The notes: generated by a model from the letters alone, not told the origin. Positions 7,778 through 16,894 are shown, counted from the stretch's first letter. The stretch is DNA of 64,000 bases from Kitasatospora sp. NBC_00374 (GCF_041434935.1 NZ_CP107964.1:558001-622000); one strand, 5' to 3'. A program made the numbers and translations.

Positions 7778-9091
7778 TCACGGCCCGGGGTGCCAGTCGA
7801 TCAGGACGGCGGTGGCGTCGTCACGCAGCCGGTGGTCCTGATGGACAACGAGGGCGTGCATGAGTCGCCGCAGGGTCTCGGGGGCGGGCTGGCCGGTGGC
7901 GGTGTGACGAACGATGTGGTCGACGAGGCGGTGCTCGCCGAAGAGGTCACCCTCCGTGGAGCGGGCTTCGGTCACCCCGTCGGTGTGGATGAGGATGCGG
8001 TCGCCGGGCTGCAGCCGGAGCCGGTTCACCTCGGGTGGGCCGGGGCGGAGGCCGATGCCGAGGGGCGGGTGGGGGCGGCGTTCCAGAGCGCCGGGGACCA
8101 CCGTGCCGGCGCGGATCAGCAGGGGCGCGGGGTGTCCGCAGTTCACCCATGACAGCCGGCCGGTGACGGTGTCGAGGTCGGCGAGAACGGTCGTCAGCAG
8201 CCGGTCCGGGATCCACTCGTTCAGGGTGTCGTCGATCGCTGTCGTGATGTCCGCGAGTGAGCCGCCCGCACGGCGCGTGGAGCGGCACGCCGCCAGCGCG
8301 ACGGCACTCGCACCACCGGAGGCGAGGTCGTGACCCATCGCGTCCACCACCGTCACGTGGAGGACGTCCCCGGCCAGGCTGTGGTCGAACGCGTCACCGG
8401 CGACCTCGTACGCGGGTTCCAGGACGGCGCTGGAGGTCACCCGGCGGGTGCCGATCGTCCGCGGGGGGACGAACGCCCACAGCAGCTCGGACTGCAAGGA
8501 CATCGGCCGGGTCCGGGTGGTGCGGACGATGGCGTCGCTGAACGTGCTCTTCGACCCCAGGACCAGGGTCACCAGGGAGGCGAGCGCCCGGGCCCGGTCC
8601 TCCATCGGTGCGGAGGCGTTCGCGCCCGGGTGCACCCGCAGCACGCCGATCCGTTCGATGCCGTCGACCAGCGGGACCCAGCACTCCGGCGTCGGTCCCG
8701 CGCCGCGGTGGAGGCGCTCGGTGCGGTAGGCGCGGCCGGCGAGCGTGCCGTCCACGTCCAGTCCGGCCCCCGATTCGCCGACGTCCGAATCGCCGACGTC
8801 CCTGCCCCGGGTCCGGGCTTCCGGTGGGCTCGGTTCGCCCGACGGCACGTCCGGCCCGGAGATCGGCGGGGCCGGCTCGGGCATCGGTACGAGCAGACGC
8901 TGCTGGACGTCCGCCAGGAACACCCGCGCCTCCCCCAGCCCCAGTGCCCGGCCCGCCTCGCGGACCAGGGCAGGTACGTCCCAGGGTGCGGCCTGGTGCG
9001 ACGCCTCCAGCAGCGCGGCCAGCACCGAGCCCAGCTGCGCGTCACCGCCGCCGGTCGCCGCGGGCGACAGCCGTCCCGTCCCGGTCTCCAT
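7778..9091 (-). CDS. GAF-type sensor with SpoIIE/PP2C serine phosphatase domain
   Basis: The start is taken at ATG 9091 (METGTGRLSP; 437 aa); the frame is open to 9163 but the extra residues look like non-coding sequence. An N-terminal GAF-like domain (about 20-190) is followed by a SpoIIE phosphatase domain (about 210-435) with metal motifs EVAGDAFDH, DAMGHDLAS, HTDGVTEA and a final RDDATAVLI. These Asp residues are those used by RsbU/SpoIIE phosphatases to dephosphorylate STAS antagonists. The STAS protein at 5.2 kb is a possible substrate. A strong terminator at 9155-9194 separates it from the upstream cluster. Confidence 0.88.
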   Translation of the reverse strand: METGTGRLSPAATGGGDAQLGSVLAALLEASHQAAPWDVPALVREAGRALGLGEARVFLADVQQRLLVPMPEPAPPISGPDVPSGEPSPPEARTRGRDVGDSDVGESGAGLDVDGTLAGRAYRTERLHRGAGPTPECWVPLVDGIERIGVLRVHPGANASAPMEDRARALASLVTLVLGSKSTFSDAIVRTTRTRPMSLQSELLWAFVPPRTIGTRRVTSSAVLEPAYEVAGDAFDHSLAGDVLHVTVVDAMGHDLASGGASAVALAACRSTRRAGGSLADITTAIDDTLNEWIPDRLLTTVLADLDTVTGRLSWVNCGHPAPLLIRAGTVVPGALERRPHPPLGIGLRPGPPEVNRLRLQPGDRILIHTDGVTEARSTEGDLFGEHRLVDHIVRHTATGQPAPETLRRLMHALVVHQDHRLRDDATAVLIDWHPGP

Positions 9092-9154
9092 CCACCCACC
9101 ATCCCGCCGCACCCCTGCGCCCGCCAGGGCGGACAGCCGGCAGCAACGGGGTGA

Positions 9155-9194
9155 GCCGGTCACCCGGTCCGGTGTGCGGGACCGGGTGACCGGC
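9155..9194. terminator. Strong terminator closing the T7SS-like cluster, 16-bp perfect stem
   Basis: GCCGGTCACCCGGTCC (9155-9170) pairs perfectly with GGACCGGGTGACCGGC (9179-9194), loop of 8 nt. It starts 20 bp after the stop of the giant leftward gene (9214). It lies upstream of the phosphatase start, so the phosphatase should be a separate transcription unit. Confidence 0.8.
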
Positions 9195-9213
9195 GCGGAA
9201 GGCGGCGCCGGGC

Positions 9214-12200
9214 TCAGAAGAGGGAGAAGTCGTCCGTGCCGATGTCGAAGGTCTCGCCGTCGCTCTCCTCGTCGGAGGTGCGACCCGACTGCGCGGCCGC
9301 GGCTGCCTCGGCCTCGGCGGCTGCCGCGGCAGCGGCTGCGGCCCGGGCCTGGCGTGCCTCCTCCAGCTGGGCCTGGCGCAGTTCCTGTGCCTGGCGGCGC
9401 CGTTCCTCCGTCTGCCGGTTCCGCTCCTCCCGCTCCCGCTCCCTGACCTCCCGCGCGACCACCTCACGGCGCTCGCTCAGCTGCGCTTCGGCCGCAGCCT
9501 GGACGCTCTCGTCGGTGAGCATGTGCGGGTCGTCCATGTGCAGCAGACCCATCAGCAGCTGGTCCTGCCGCCAGTCCAGGGCCCGGGCGTTGACCTCGGC
9601 GGTGTAGGCCTGGAACCGGGACTCCGGCGTGCGGTAGCCCCTCAGCACCTCGGCGATGACCGCGACGGACTCCGGCCTCGGGGCGTTGCTGGTACCCCCC
9701 AACTCGGCAACGACCGCGGCGGTGTAGGCCGTCTCCTGCTTCGCGATCGCCGCGGCCAGCGCATCGAGGTTCTGCTGGACCTGCTCCGGCCGGCCCAGGT
9801 TGGTCGACGGCGTCACCTGGGTGCGGACCATCTCGCCCTCCCAGGTGCTGGTGTCCAGGTACCTCTCCAGTGCGGCGGAATCGTCTGTGCTCAGCCCCGT
9901 CCTGAGGATGGAGTGGACCGTTTCCAGTGCCGTGCTCAGCTCGGCGGCGCTGGGCTCACGCGTCCGGTCCTCGCTGCCGACCACCGCCCGGGCGAAGTCC
10001 TGGAGCTTGTCGACGGGCATCAGGAACGTGTCCTCGCCGTCGTGCTGTGCGGCCTCCTTGCGCCACTCCACCAGCATCTCCCGGCCCCACTTGATCTTGC
10101 CGAGCTGGTTGTGCGGGTGGGAGAGCTGGGCCTGGTCGGACCACTCGGTGCCCGCGTTCATCGCCTCCGTCGCCCTGGTGAGGTCGGCGTTGACCTGCAG
10201 CGCTTCCGCGGAACGCGTCAGCACCGCCGCGTCGTCACGGGCCCGCGTCGCGGCGTCGCGCAAGGTCCGGGCGACCGGCTCCGGCTGGCTCTCGGCCAAC
10301 CGGTCGACGTCGGCGGCGGCGTTCCGCAGCTCCTCGGCGGCTTTGCCGTAGTCCTCGCGGGACGGCTCCGGGTTGCGCCAGCTGACCTCGTCCCACGCGT
10401 CACGCGCCCGAGCCAGGTCGGGGAGCGCGGCCGCCCCGTCCGACCCGAGGGCGTTCGCCACCCGCGCGTGCAGCAGGTCCGCGGCCGCGGGCTCGTGGAT
10501 GCCCGGGTAGGGGGTCGTGCTGACGTTCGGGGACAGGTAGGGGCGTCCGGTCAGCTGGCTGGCGTTCGTGGTGTTGGCACCCTCCTGGATCGCGGGCAGG
10601 TTGCCGAGCTGGAACAGCTTCTCGAAGTTCGCCTGCGTGGTCCCGCCGCTGCGCAGGAGCAGAACCTCGCCCGGCTGGAGCTCGGACACCAGCCTGGGAA
10701 CGTCCGCGGTGGCCAGATCGGCCCGCTTCAGCCAGCCGGGCTCGAACTGCTCCGCGTATCCGATCTCCCGTCCGCCCACCTCCAGCATCACCGCCGGCTT
10801 GCCGTACGTCCGCACCCCGCCGACGTCGTGCACGCCGGACTCGCGGATCGCCGACGCCAGGTACTCGGGCCCGCTGGCACGGAGCCGGTCGTCCATCCGG
10901 GCCAGCCCGTAGACCGGCATCATGTCGACCTTGCCGTCGATCACCGAGTCGGCGATCGCCTGCAGCTCGGGGTCGCCGGGGAACGCCACCGTCTCCGGGG
11001 TGGGGATGTGGAACTGGTAGAGACCGTGGTTCGGGCTGAGCCCGGCATCCATGTGGTGGGCGGCGTAGGACGAGGTGCCGTCCTCGCCCACCGTCCGCTC
11101 GTACACCGCGCGCGGGTGGCCCCAGGCGTAGGGCGTGAGCAGCATCGCCTTGTCGGCGCCCGTGAACGACAACAGGGCGCGGGCCGAGCCGCTGTCGGCG
11201 TCCAGGCTGTCGCTGGCGGCGACGAAGGTCGGGCCCCGGCCGAGGTCCGGCCGCACGGGCTCCGCGTAGTTCCCGTCGTGATCGAGTTCCTTGTCCACGT
11301 ACACCGGCTCGTGGACGCCGAGCTCCTCCGTGTCGAGCATCCGCTCCAGCCGGGCCTGCACGCTGCGGGGCGCGACCATCTGGATCTCGCCCTGGTAGCC
11401 CAGCTCGCGCAGCGAACGGACCAGCGTGACGGCCGCCGCCTGGTGGCCCGAACCCGGGCCGGACTCGACCACGACCGTGACCGACTCGTACTGGCCGAGC
11501 TTCTCGTAGACCTGCTTGCGCCCGTCGATCTCCTGCGGCGACGGCGCCTTGCCGCCACGTCGCTCCGTGATGGCCTCCAGCATGTCGCCGGTGTGCGGCT
11601 CCTGCCGGCCGACGGCCCACAGTGCGTGCTCCGGGATCTCCTTGGCCAGCGCATGCACCGCCTCGGCGCCGTTGCGGTCCACCCACTGCGCGAGGTCGTC
11701 GGCCTTTCCGGCACGGGCGCTGTGGACGAGATCCAGCAGTTCGTCGGGCGAGTGGCCCGCGAAGCGGGCGTCCGTGCGCAGCTGGGCCGCGCGATCCTCC
11801 GGGGACGTCAGCGGCGCGCGGTCGGCGTTCCAGCTGCGCGGTGTGGTCGTCCCGTGGTCCGGCGACAGGTCGCGGGCGGACGGGTCGGGGGTCGGGGTGT
11901 CGTGGGTGGGGGTGTCGTGGGTGGGGGTGTCGTGGGTGCCTTGCGTCTGCGTTTCGTGGGTGGCGGGGGTGTCGTGGCCGTCGTGGGAGGTGGACGCCTG
12001 GGTCTGGTTGCCCACAGCGGCCGGCGGCGGGGGTGGGACGTCGGCGTGCGTCGTCGTCTCCGGCGCCGTGCGAACGGGCGGGGCAGGCGGCGGGGGCGGG
12101 GGCGCCTGGGCGTGCTGGGCCGCCGGGTCGGCAGGAGCGGTGTTACCGCTCCGGGAGACCGGGCCCAGGGGGAAGCCGGTGGCGTGAGGACCCGGGCCGA

Positions 12201-15200
12201 TCCCGTCGTGCGTCGGCGGCGGAGGCACCTGCCCGTGAGTGCTCCCGGCGGTCGCCGCGTGCGGGTTCGCCGGAGCCGGGTTCGTCGGAGCCGGGTTCGT
12301 CGGAGCCGGGTGGAGCGGCGCCGGCGGAGTGTGGCTGCCCGCAGTCGCCGGTTGCGGGGTGCCGGGCACGGGCGCGGGGTTCTCCACCCGGTCCATGAAG
12401 TCCCGCAGGCCCTCGTACGCGTCGTTCTCCGCGCGGACCGCCTCGACCGGGTTCGCCGGGTCGTGGTGCACCGCGACCGGGTCGGGCCCGTACAACCGTT
12501 CCAGCAACGGCACCAGGGCCGGCTCGTTGGCACGCACCCAGGCCGGGCCGTTGTTGCGGTTCTGGCCGGTGTGCGGGTCGGTGCCGTGGTTGGTGCCGAG
12601 GTAGGCGTTCGAGACCTGCGCGAAGTACTCCAGCTCGTCCCGCGAGGCGTAGTTGTCGACCGGGTTGTTCTGGAGGTCGTGGCGCGGGCCGTCGCTCCAG
12701 ACCGCGTTCGGGTCGTTGCGCTTGTTCTGGTAACTGGTGGTGATCGCGGCCCGGTCGGGCGCCGAGAGGCCGTTCATGTGGATGGTGTGGGCGAACTCGT
12801 GCGTGGTCGTCGAGTACCCGTCCTGGTAGTGCGTGGCATTGCCGATGGAGGTGTCCTCACCGAGCAGGTTCTCCTCGGTGACCGCGGCGCGGCGTCCGCC
12901 GGAGCCCCGCACGTCGTCCCAGCCCCGGCCTGCGCCGGAGGCGCCGCCCGCCGTGGTGCCCTTCATGTTGTGGAAGGCACTGACGTCGGTCATCGAGACG
13001 TCCTTGGGCACCACGACGAGCCCGGCGCCGTTCTTCAGCAACGTGGCTGCCACGTCGGGATCCTGGAGCATCCGGGCGGCCTGTGCCTGCGCTTCGGCGC
13101 GGGCCGAGGCCCCCCGCTCGGCCCGCGGGTCGACGTCGACCATCAGCTGGGCCGCGGTGCGCGCGAACTCCTTCGGCGGCAGGTTCGCCTTCAGCGCGTC
13201 CACGAACGCCGGGTCCTTGGCGATCCAGCGCCGCTGCGCGGGCGGCAGTACGGCCAGCGCGGCCGTACGGTCCTGCGCGGACATCGTCGGCACGTCGCGG
13301 ACCAGCACGTCGGCGTTGGGCGGACGCACCGTCGAGAACGCCTGGTCGCGGCCGAGGTCCTGGGCCGCACGGTTGATCCGGCCGCCGTTCTGGCGCAGCG
13401 CGTCCAACTCGGCCTGCCGCTGGTCCCGCTGGGTCTGGTGGATCTGGTCGGCAGCCTGGGCACTCAGCGGACGGTTGAGACCGCCACCGGTGCCGTGGTT
13501 TCCGGCCGTAGCCGGCGTCGAGGTCGACGGGTGCACCGGCCCGAGGCCGCCCTGCCCCCGGTTGGGCGACGTCGAGGCAGGTGTGGAGGGCGGCGGTGCG
13601 GTCGTCGAGCCGTGCGGGACGGAGGACGGAGTACCGACGCCCTGGGTCGGCACGTGGACCCCGCCCGCGCCCGGTACACCCTGCGGCGTCGCGGTGCCGG
13701 TGGAGGCCTCCGCCGGGGGCGGCGGCGGAACGGTCGAGGGGTCGACGGACCGAACGCTGTGGTCACCGCCGGTCGTGGGCCGGACGGTCGGGACGGACAG
13801 CCCGCCGAGGCCGGCCGTGTCGAGCCTGCTCGTACCACCGTCGGGTTCCCGTGGGACCGACCCGCCGTCACCGGCAGCCGACGGATGCGGCACCGAGGCA
13901 CCGGCCGGGACCGCCGAGCCGGATCCGGTGGCATGGCCGACGGGTGGGGCTGCGGAGGCGGCCGAGCCGGCCGGGGCGTGCACCTGAGCGGCCGGCGCCT
14001 CGTGCGCGGCCGAACTCGGCACATGCTCCGAACCCGCGTGCACCTGAGCGGCCGGCGCCTCGTGCACGGCCGAACTCGGCACGTGCTCCGAACCCGCCGA
14101 GTGCACCGGCGGAACCACCGAGCCCTCACGCGAAGCTCCACCGGACACATGCTCCGAACCTGCATGCACCTGAGCGGCCGGCGCCTCGTGCACGGCCGAA
14201 CTCGGCACATGCTCCGAACCCGCGTGCACCTGAGGCTCCGTGGCCGCGGGCCGCGTTTCGGCCGCCGCCCGTCCGGCTCCGCCCTCGGTGTGCTGCGGCG
14301 TGCTGTCCGGGGTGGCCCGGGCAGTGCTGTCCGGGGTGGCCCGGGCAGTGCTGTCCGGGGTGGCCCGGGCAGTGCTGTCCGGGGTGGCCCGGGCAGTGCT
14401 GTCCGGGGTGGCCCGGGCGGTGCTGTCCGGAGTGGTGTGCGGCTGCTCTGTCACCGTACGAGGCTCCGCGCCGGTGTGCGGGGCGGGCGCCGCGTGGGCG
14501 GCGGCGCTGTCGGCTGACGGGGGCTGCGTGTGCTGGGCGACCGCCGCCGGTTCGGTGGCTCGGGTGGTGCCGTGCTCGGCCGGGGCGCTGTGGGGGGTGT
14601 TTTCCGTAGCGGTGGTGTGACCCGTGGAGGCCTGCGGGGACTGGTGCTGGACGGGCGCGCCATGGTCGGCGGGCGGCGCGGAGTGGTCCGGCGCGCTACG
14701 GACCTGCGCGCCTCCACCGGGGCTGTCGCCGGCGCCGTGGCTGCTGGGGGCCGCGGGCCGGTCCGAGCCGAAGGGTACGAGGCCGCCGGTGCCGCCGCTC
14801 TTGGTGGTACCGCTGCCGCCGGTCGGACCGCTGCCGCCGGGAGGGGTGCCACCGCCTTCGCCGGCGTGGGCCGCGCCTCCGCTCGTACCGGTTCCCGCCT
14901 GGGTGCCCGGCCCGTGGAAGGCGGAGGCCGAGGTGTCCGGCTTGGAGAAGGTCGGGGTGCCCTCGCCGTGGCCGCCCGCACCTGCGGGCGAACCACCTAC
15001 GGACGACCCAGCGGTGGGCGAACCACCCGCCGACGAACCACCCACCGAGGAACCGCCGATGGACGACCCGCCGATCCGGGCGCCGCCCTCCGGGGCACCG
15101 CCCGTGGGCGGCGGGCCGCCGTGCGGGGTGGGGATGTTGCCGGGACCGTTGAACCGGCCCTTGATGTTGGCCGCGCCGGTCTTCAGGCCGACGGCGGCGC

Positions 15201-16038
15201 CGCCGCTGAGGCCGGAGCCGAGCAGGCTGCCGCCCTCGACGTGGCCGGTGGTGATCAGCTGGGTGGAGACGTCCGCGCCCACACCGACGGCCGCACCGTG
15301 GACCATCTTGCCGGTGGTGGTCTGCATGGCGCCCGCGAGACCGAGCTTCGAGCCGGCGCCGCTGAGTCCCTTGCCGATGAGGTGGCCGCTGGCGCCCGCG
15401 ACGGCGCCGCCGAGGGCGTTCTGCCCGACCTCCTTCATGTCGATGCTCTTGCGGTGACCCTCCATCACCTCGATGCCCTGGGCCAGCACGTTGATGGCGG
15501 CCATCTGGGCGGCCTGCTTGGCCGCGAACTCGAGGGCTTCCTTGAGCAGCGTCTTGAGGATCTGCTGAACGACGGTGCGGCTGACGCCGACGGCGACCGG
15601 GATCTGGGCCAGCGAGACGCCGGCCGTGAACGGGGCCTCCGCCTCGGCGGTGGCGATCTCGAACGCCAGGATGCCGAGCTGAGCCACGATCTGGATCTTC
15701 GCGGTCTCGGCGGAGTTCGCCATCGCCTCCAGCATGTCGCCCATGCCGTTGCAGGCCTGCACGAGGCCGGGGAAGTATCCGGGGTCCGATTCGGTGCCCT
15801 TGCCGACGGTGAACTGGTCCCAGTGCTTGGCCAGCGCCTTGGCCGCCTCGCCCTCCTGCCCGTCCAGCGCCCGCTTCAGCGCGGAGTCGGCGGACTTGCC
15901 CGCGTCCTCCAGGGTCTCGGCGCCGTTGCGCCAGCGCTCGGCCATGTCGCGCAGCATGTCTTCGTCGGCCTCCGGCCAGCGGGTGCCGGCCAGCAGGAGG
16001 AGCACCCACTGCAGGGGCTCGGGCAGCTCGACTGCCAT
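9214..16038 (-). CDS. Giant T7SS-type polymorphic effector: WXG100-like N-terminus, zinc-peptidase domain, glycosyltransferase-like domain
   Basis: 2274 residues; ATG 16038 has GGAAGGG upstream and lies 5 bp after the previous gene. Order: (1) residues 1-330, a WXG100-like/CpnT-N-like domain (TRWPEADEDMLRDMAERW, then Gly/Ala-rich helices); (2) 340-870, a Pro/Thr/Ser/His-rich linker with tandem repeats; (3) about 900-1180, a domain with HEFAHTIH (His1080, Glu1081, His1084) and ASRDELEYFAQ about 50 residues later (Glu1135 or Glu1137 as third ligand), the layout of ATLF-like zinc peptidases; (4) a Pro-rich linker to about 1420; (5) about 1515-1890, VVVESGPGSGHQAAAVTLV (glycine loop 1527-1532) and RSGGTTQANFEKL (1796 on), which look like the two halves of a GT-B glycosyltransferase; (6) a helical region, a charged coiled coil with a poly-Ala run, and an acidic tail ending DDFSLF. 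The N-terminus and cluster context indicate T7SS export; the toxic roles are inferred. Confidence 0.8.
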   Translation of the reverse strand: MAVELPEPLQWVLLLLAGTRWPEADEDMLRDMAERWRNGAETLEDAGKSADSALKRALDGQEGEAAKALAKHWDQFTVGKGTESDPGYFPGLVQACNGMGDMLEAMANSAETAKIQIVAQLGILAFEIATAEAEAPFTAGVSLAQIPVAVGVSRTVVQQILKTLLKEALEFAAKQAAQMAAINVLAQGIEVMEGHRKSIDMKEVGQNALGGAVAGASGHLIGKGLSGAGSKLGLAGAMQTTTGKMVHGAAVGVGADVSTQLITTGHVEGGSLLGSGLSGGAAVGLKTGAANIKGRFNGPGNIPTPHGGPPPTGGAPEGGARIGGSSIGGSSVGGSSAGGSPTAGSSVGGSPAGAGGHGEGTPTFSKPDTSASAFHGPGTQAGTGTSGGAAHAGEGGGTPPGGSGPTGGSGTTKSGGTGGLVPFGSDRPAAPSSHGAGDSPGGGAQVRSAPDHSAPPADHGAPVQHQSPQASTGHTTATENTPHSAPAEHGTTRATEPAAVAQHTQPPSADSAAAHAAPAPHTGAEPRTVTEQPHTTPDSTARATPDSTARATPDSTARATPDSTARATPDSTARATPDSTPQHTEGGAGRAAAETRPAATEPQVHAGSEHVPSSAVHEAPAAQVHAGSEHVSGGASREGSVVPPVHSAGSEHVPSSAVHEAPAAQVHAGSEHVPSSAAHEAPAAQVHAPAGSAASAAPPVGHATGSGSAVPAGASVPHPSAAGDGGSVPREPDGGTSRLDTAGLGGLSVPTVRPTTGGDHSVRSVDPSTVPPPPPAEASTGTATPQGVPGAGGVHVPTQGVGTPSSVPHGSTTAPPPSTPASTSPNRGQGGLGPVHPSTSTPATAGNHGTGGGLNRPLSAQAADQIHQTQRDQRQAELDALRQNGGRINRAAQDLGRDQAFSTVRPPNADVLVRDVPTMSAQDRTAALAVLPPAQRRWIAKDPAFVDALKANLPPKEFARTAAQLMVDVDPRAERGASARAEAQAQAARMLQDPDVAATLLKNGAGLVVVPKDVSMTDVSAFHNMKGTTAGGASGAGRGWDDVRGSGGRRAAVTEENLLGEDTSIGNATHYQDGYSTTTHEFAHTIHMNGLSAPDRAAITTSYQNKRNDPNAVWSDGPRHDLQNNPVDNYASRDELEYFAQVSNAYLGTNHGTDPHTGQNRNNGPAWVRANEPALVPLLERLYGPDPVAVHHDPANPVEAVRAENDAYEGLRDFMDRVENPAPVPGTPQPATAGSHTPPAPLHPAPTNPAPTNPAPANPHAATAGSTHGQVPPPPTHDGIGPGPHATGFPLGPVSRSGNTAPADPAAQHAQAPPPPPPAPPVRTAPETTTHADVPPPPPAAVGNQTQASTSHDGHDTPATHETQTQGTHDTPTHDTPTHDTPTPDPSARDLSPDHGTTTPRSWNADRAPLTSPEDRAAQLRTDARFAGHSPDELLDLVHSARAGKADDLAQWVDRNGAEAVHALAKEIPEHALWAVGRQEPHTGDMLEAITERRGGKAPSPQEIDGRKQVYEKLGQYESVTVVVESGPGSGHQAAAVTLVRSLRELGYQGEIQMVAPRSVQARLERMLDTEELGVHEPVYVDKELDHDGNYAEPVRPDLGRGPTFVAASDSLDADSGSARALLSFTGADKAMLLTPYAWGHPRAVYERTVGEDGTSSYAAHHMDAGLSPNHGLYQFHIPTPETVAFPGDPELQAIADSVIDGKVDMMPVYGLARMDDRLRASGPEYLASAIRESGVHDVGGVRTYGKPAVMLEVGGREIGYAEQFEPGWLKRADLATADVPRLVSELQPGEVLLLRSGGTTQANFEKLFQLGNLPAIQEGANTTNASQLTGRPYLSPNVSTTPYPGIHEPAAADLLHARVANALGSDGAAALPDLARARDAWDEVSWRNPEPSREDYGKAAEELRNAAADVDRLAESQPEPVARTLRDAATRARDDAAVLTRSAEALQVNADLTRATEAMNAGTEWSDQAQLSHPHNQLGKIKWGREMLVEWRKEAAQHDGEDTFLMPVDKLQDFARAVVGSEDRTREPSAAELSTALETVHSILRTGLSTDDSAALERYLDTSTWEGEMVRTQVTPSTNLGRPEQVQQNLDALAAAIAKQETAYTAAVVAELGGTSNAPRPESVAVIAEVLRGYRTPESRFQAYTAEVNARALDWRQDQLLMGLLHMDDPHMLTDESVQAAAEAQLSERREVVAREVREREREERNRQTEERRRQAQELRQAQLEEARQARAAAAAAAAAEAEAAAAAQSGRTSDEESDGETFDIGTDDFSLF
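14300..14434. repeat. 24-bp tandem repeats, five full copies plus a partial sixth
   Basis: Units start at 14300, 14324, 14348, 14372 and 14396, with a degraded sixth unit from 14420. Each encodes an eight-residue unit (ATPDSTAR) in the effector linker. The near-identity at DNA level means recent expansion by slippage or recombination; copy number is likely to vary between strains. Longer, imperfect repeats (HAGSEHVPSSAVHEAPAAQ type) lie next to it at about 13975-14240. Confidence 0.9.
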
Positions 16039-16042
16039 GGGA

Positions 16043-16894
16043 TCAAGCCCTTCCGGTGGTGTGCGTGCTCGGACGGCTCTGGGCGATACTGCCGAGAGCA
16101 CCGGTGGGGATCGTCGGGTTGACGGGGGCGGTGTACGTGCCGACCTGCGGCGCGGCCGCCACCTCGCCGCCGCCGTCGCTCCGGAAGACGTCGGTGGTGG
16201 CGTCCTCGGCGTGCTGGTAGTTCTGCGCCATCGCCTTCAGGCCGTCGGCGACGTAGCGGACGGCGTCGGGCATGCCCTTGAGGCCCTTGAGGGTCTCGGT
16301 GCTGTACTTCAGGTAGCCCTTCTCCCCCTCCGCGAACTTCTTCCCGGACTCGTCGTTGCCCCAGGGAGCCGTGGACTGCGTGTGATCCAGGAAGGCGGTC
16401 AGGCCGGTGACCAACTCGGAGAGCTGGTCGGCGGCGGCGAGCACGGGAGCGACCGCGGCCTGGTACTGGGCGGGGTCGACCGTGAAACCGGTACCCGCCG
16501 ATCCACCGGAGGCGCCGGAGCCCTGCGCCCCCTGCTCGGCGGCCGGCGCACGGCGCTTCACAGCTGCTTCCCCGTCGTCCGGGGCCGTCGCCGCGGCCGC
16601 CCGGGAGGCGGCGAGGCCCGGACCGGAGTCACTGCGCATCACGCCCTCCATCGGACGCAACGCCTCCCGCTCCACCGCATGCGTCGCCTCCATCGGACGC
16701 AACGCCTCCCGCTCCACCGCATGCGTCGCCTCCATCGGACGCAACGCCTCCTGAATCGGCACGGCGTCCACTCGCGTCGCGCGCAGCGCCTCGTGTACGG
16801 GCTCGGCGGCCGCCGTCTGCCGGGTCGCGCTCACGGTGTCGACGCTCTCGCGCATGGTCGCGTGGACCGGCTCCGTGTGTGCCTGCTCATCCAT
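16043..16894 (-). CDS. WXG100-like secreted protein with repeat-bearing N-terminal extension
   Basis: 283 residues from ATG 16894. Residues about 1-85 are acidic, helical repeats (EALRPMEATHAVER and relatives). Then comes an Ala-rich linker. Residues about 135-245 form an ESX-like helical hairpin, with the turn TAPWGNDESGKKFAEGEKG holding the WxN/WG element common in actinomycete WXG100-like proteins. QNYQHAED downstream supplies a YxxxE pattern like a T7 export signal. It lies 5 bp upstream of the giant effector and is probably its cotranscribed secretion partner. Confidence 0.78.
   Translation of the reverse strand: MDEQAHTEPVHATMRESVDTVSATRQTAAAEPVHEALRATRVDAVPIQEALRPMEATHAVEREALRPMEATHAVEREALRPMEGVMRSDSGPGLAASRAAAATAPDDGEAAVKRRAPAAEQGAQGSGASGGSAGTGFTVDPAQYQAAVAPVLAAADQLSELVTGLTAFLDHTQSTAPWGNDESGKKFAEGEKGYLKYSTETLKGLKGMPDAVRYVADGLKAMAQNYQHAEDATTDVFRSDGGGEVAAAPQVGTYTAPVNPTIPTGALGSIAQSRPSTHTTGRA
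16647..16751. repeat. 42-bp tandem repeat, two full copies and a half copy
   Basis: Units at 16647-16688, 16689-16730 and 16731-16751 are essentially identical and encode a 14-residue unit (EALRPMEATHAVER on the minus strand). The repeat is in frame with the WXG100-like gene, so copy number changes would lengthen the protein without disrupting it. Confidence 0.9.

Noticed and set aside
14300..14434. Possible CRISPR array or minisatellite
   Set aside because: The units are contiguous without spacers and are in frame with the effector, so they are coding tandem repeats.
9523..14517. Open plus-strand frame of 1664 codons opposite the giant effector gene
   Set aside because: It is a codon-bias shadow: composition is Arg/Gly/Val noise, it has no ribosome site, and the minus-strand frame has recognisable domains throughout.
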